In this document: one piece after another, positions 6,836 through 6,855 of the stretch
How positions within the stretch are numbered: the stretch's first letter is position 1
Layout of the letters: every line of letters begins with the position of its first letter
Assembly (NCBI GenBank): GCA_020430865.1
Contig: JAGQIY010000657.1
Location: forward strand, 1-6,855
Direction: 5' to 3'
From: Myxococcales bacterium
Lineage (GTDB): Bacteria > Myxococcota > Polyangia > Polyangiales > Polyangiaceae
DNA: 6,855 nt
The notes under the pieces: generated by a model
The model's database searches: none
Seen by the model: the letters and a program-made list of their open reading frames with translations, nothing else
What the model was told of the DNA's origin: nothing
Position numbers and translations under genes: made by a program

Positions 6836-6855
6836 ATGGCGCGTGGGCACCAGTG

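Noticed and set aside
6822..6855. Possible divergent plus-strand gene starting at ATG 6822
   Set aside because: Only 11 codons before the window ends and no ribosome binding site upstream; it cannot be supported.

Overview
This is a GC-rich (roughly 60-65% by eye) bacterial window. Every gene I can support lies on the minus strand, so the operon reads from right to left. Strong purine-rich Shine-Dalgarno sites, heavy G/C use at third codon positions and long spurious antisense frames all fit a GC-rich bacterium such as a myxobacterium, acidobacterium, actinobacterium or proteobacterium. Nothing here fixes the taxon. There are no rRNA or tRNA genes, CRISPR arrays or insertion sequences.

Layout in transcription order: (1) about 100 bases at the right edge with no supported gene, holding a weak promoter candidate framed by an 8-bp inverted repeat; (2) a small excisionase-type helix-turn-helix protein (6755 to 6504); (3) a 91-base gap with no recognisable signal except the next ribosome binding site; (4) a 918-residue DUF499-type AAA+ ATPase (6412 to 3656); (5) a compact 333-residue PglZ-domain protein (3656 to 2655), overlapping the ATPase stop by one base; (6) a large DUF1156-type, Zn-finger-containing adenine-specific DNA methyltransferase (from 2652, two bases after the pglZ stop), still open after 884 codons at the left edge.

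The methyltransferase was read by hand from the reverse complement, because its stop codon lies outside the window. It has motif I (DPFMGGGTT) near the N-terminus, several Cys pairs in the middle, and the catalytic DPPF motif near the C-terminus.

Together, a large P-loop ATPase, a PglZ-family alkaline-phosphatase-fold protein and an adenine methyltransferase are the core parts of Pgl/BREX-type phage defence, where host DNA is methylated and unmodified phage DNA is blocked. The gene set, order and compact PglZ do not match the canonical BREX layouts I know: I see no BrxA, BrxB, BrxF, BrxL or PglW here. The best reading is a BREX/Pgl-related variant cassette, possibly continuing beyond the left edge with a helicase or nuclease. 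Family assignments rest on motifs in the sequence; the defence role is inferred from family knowledge and gene context.
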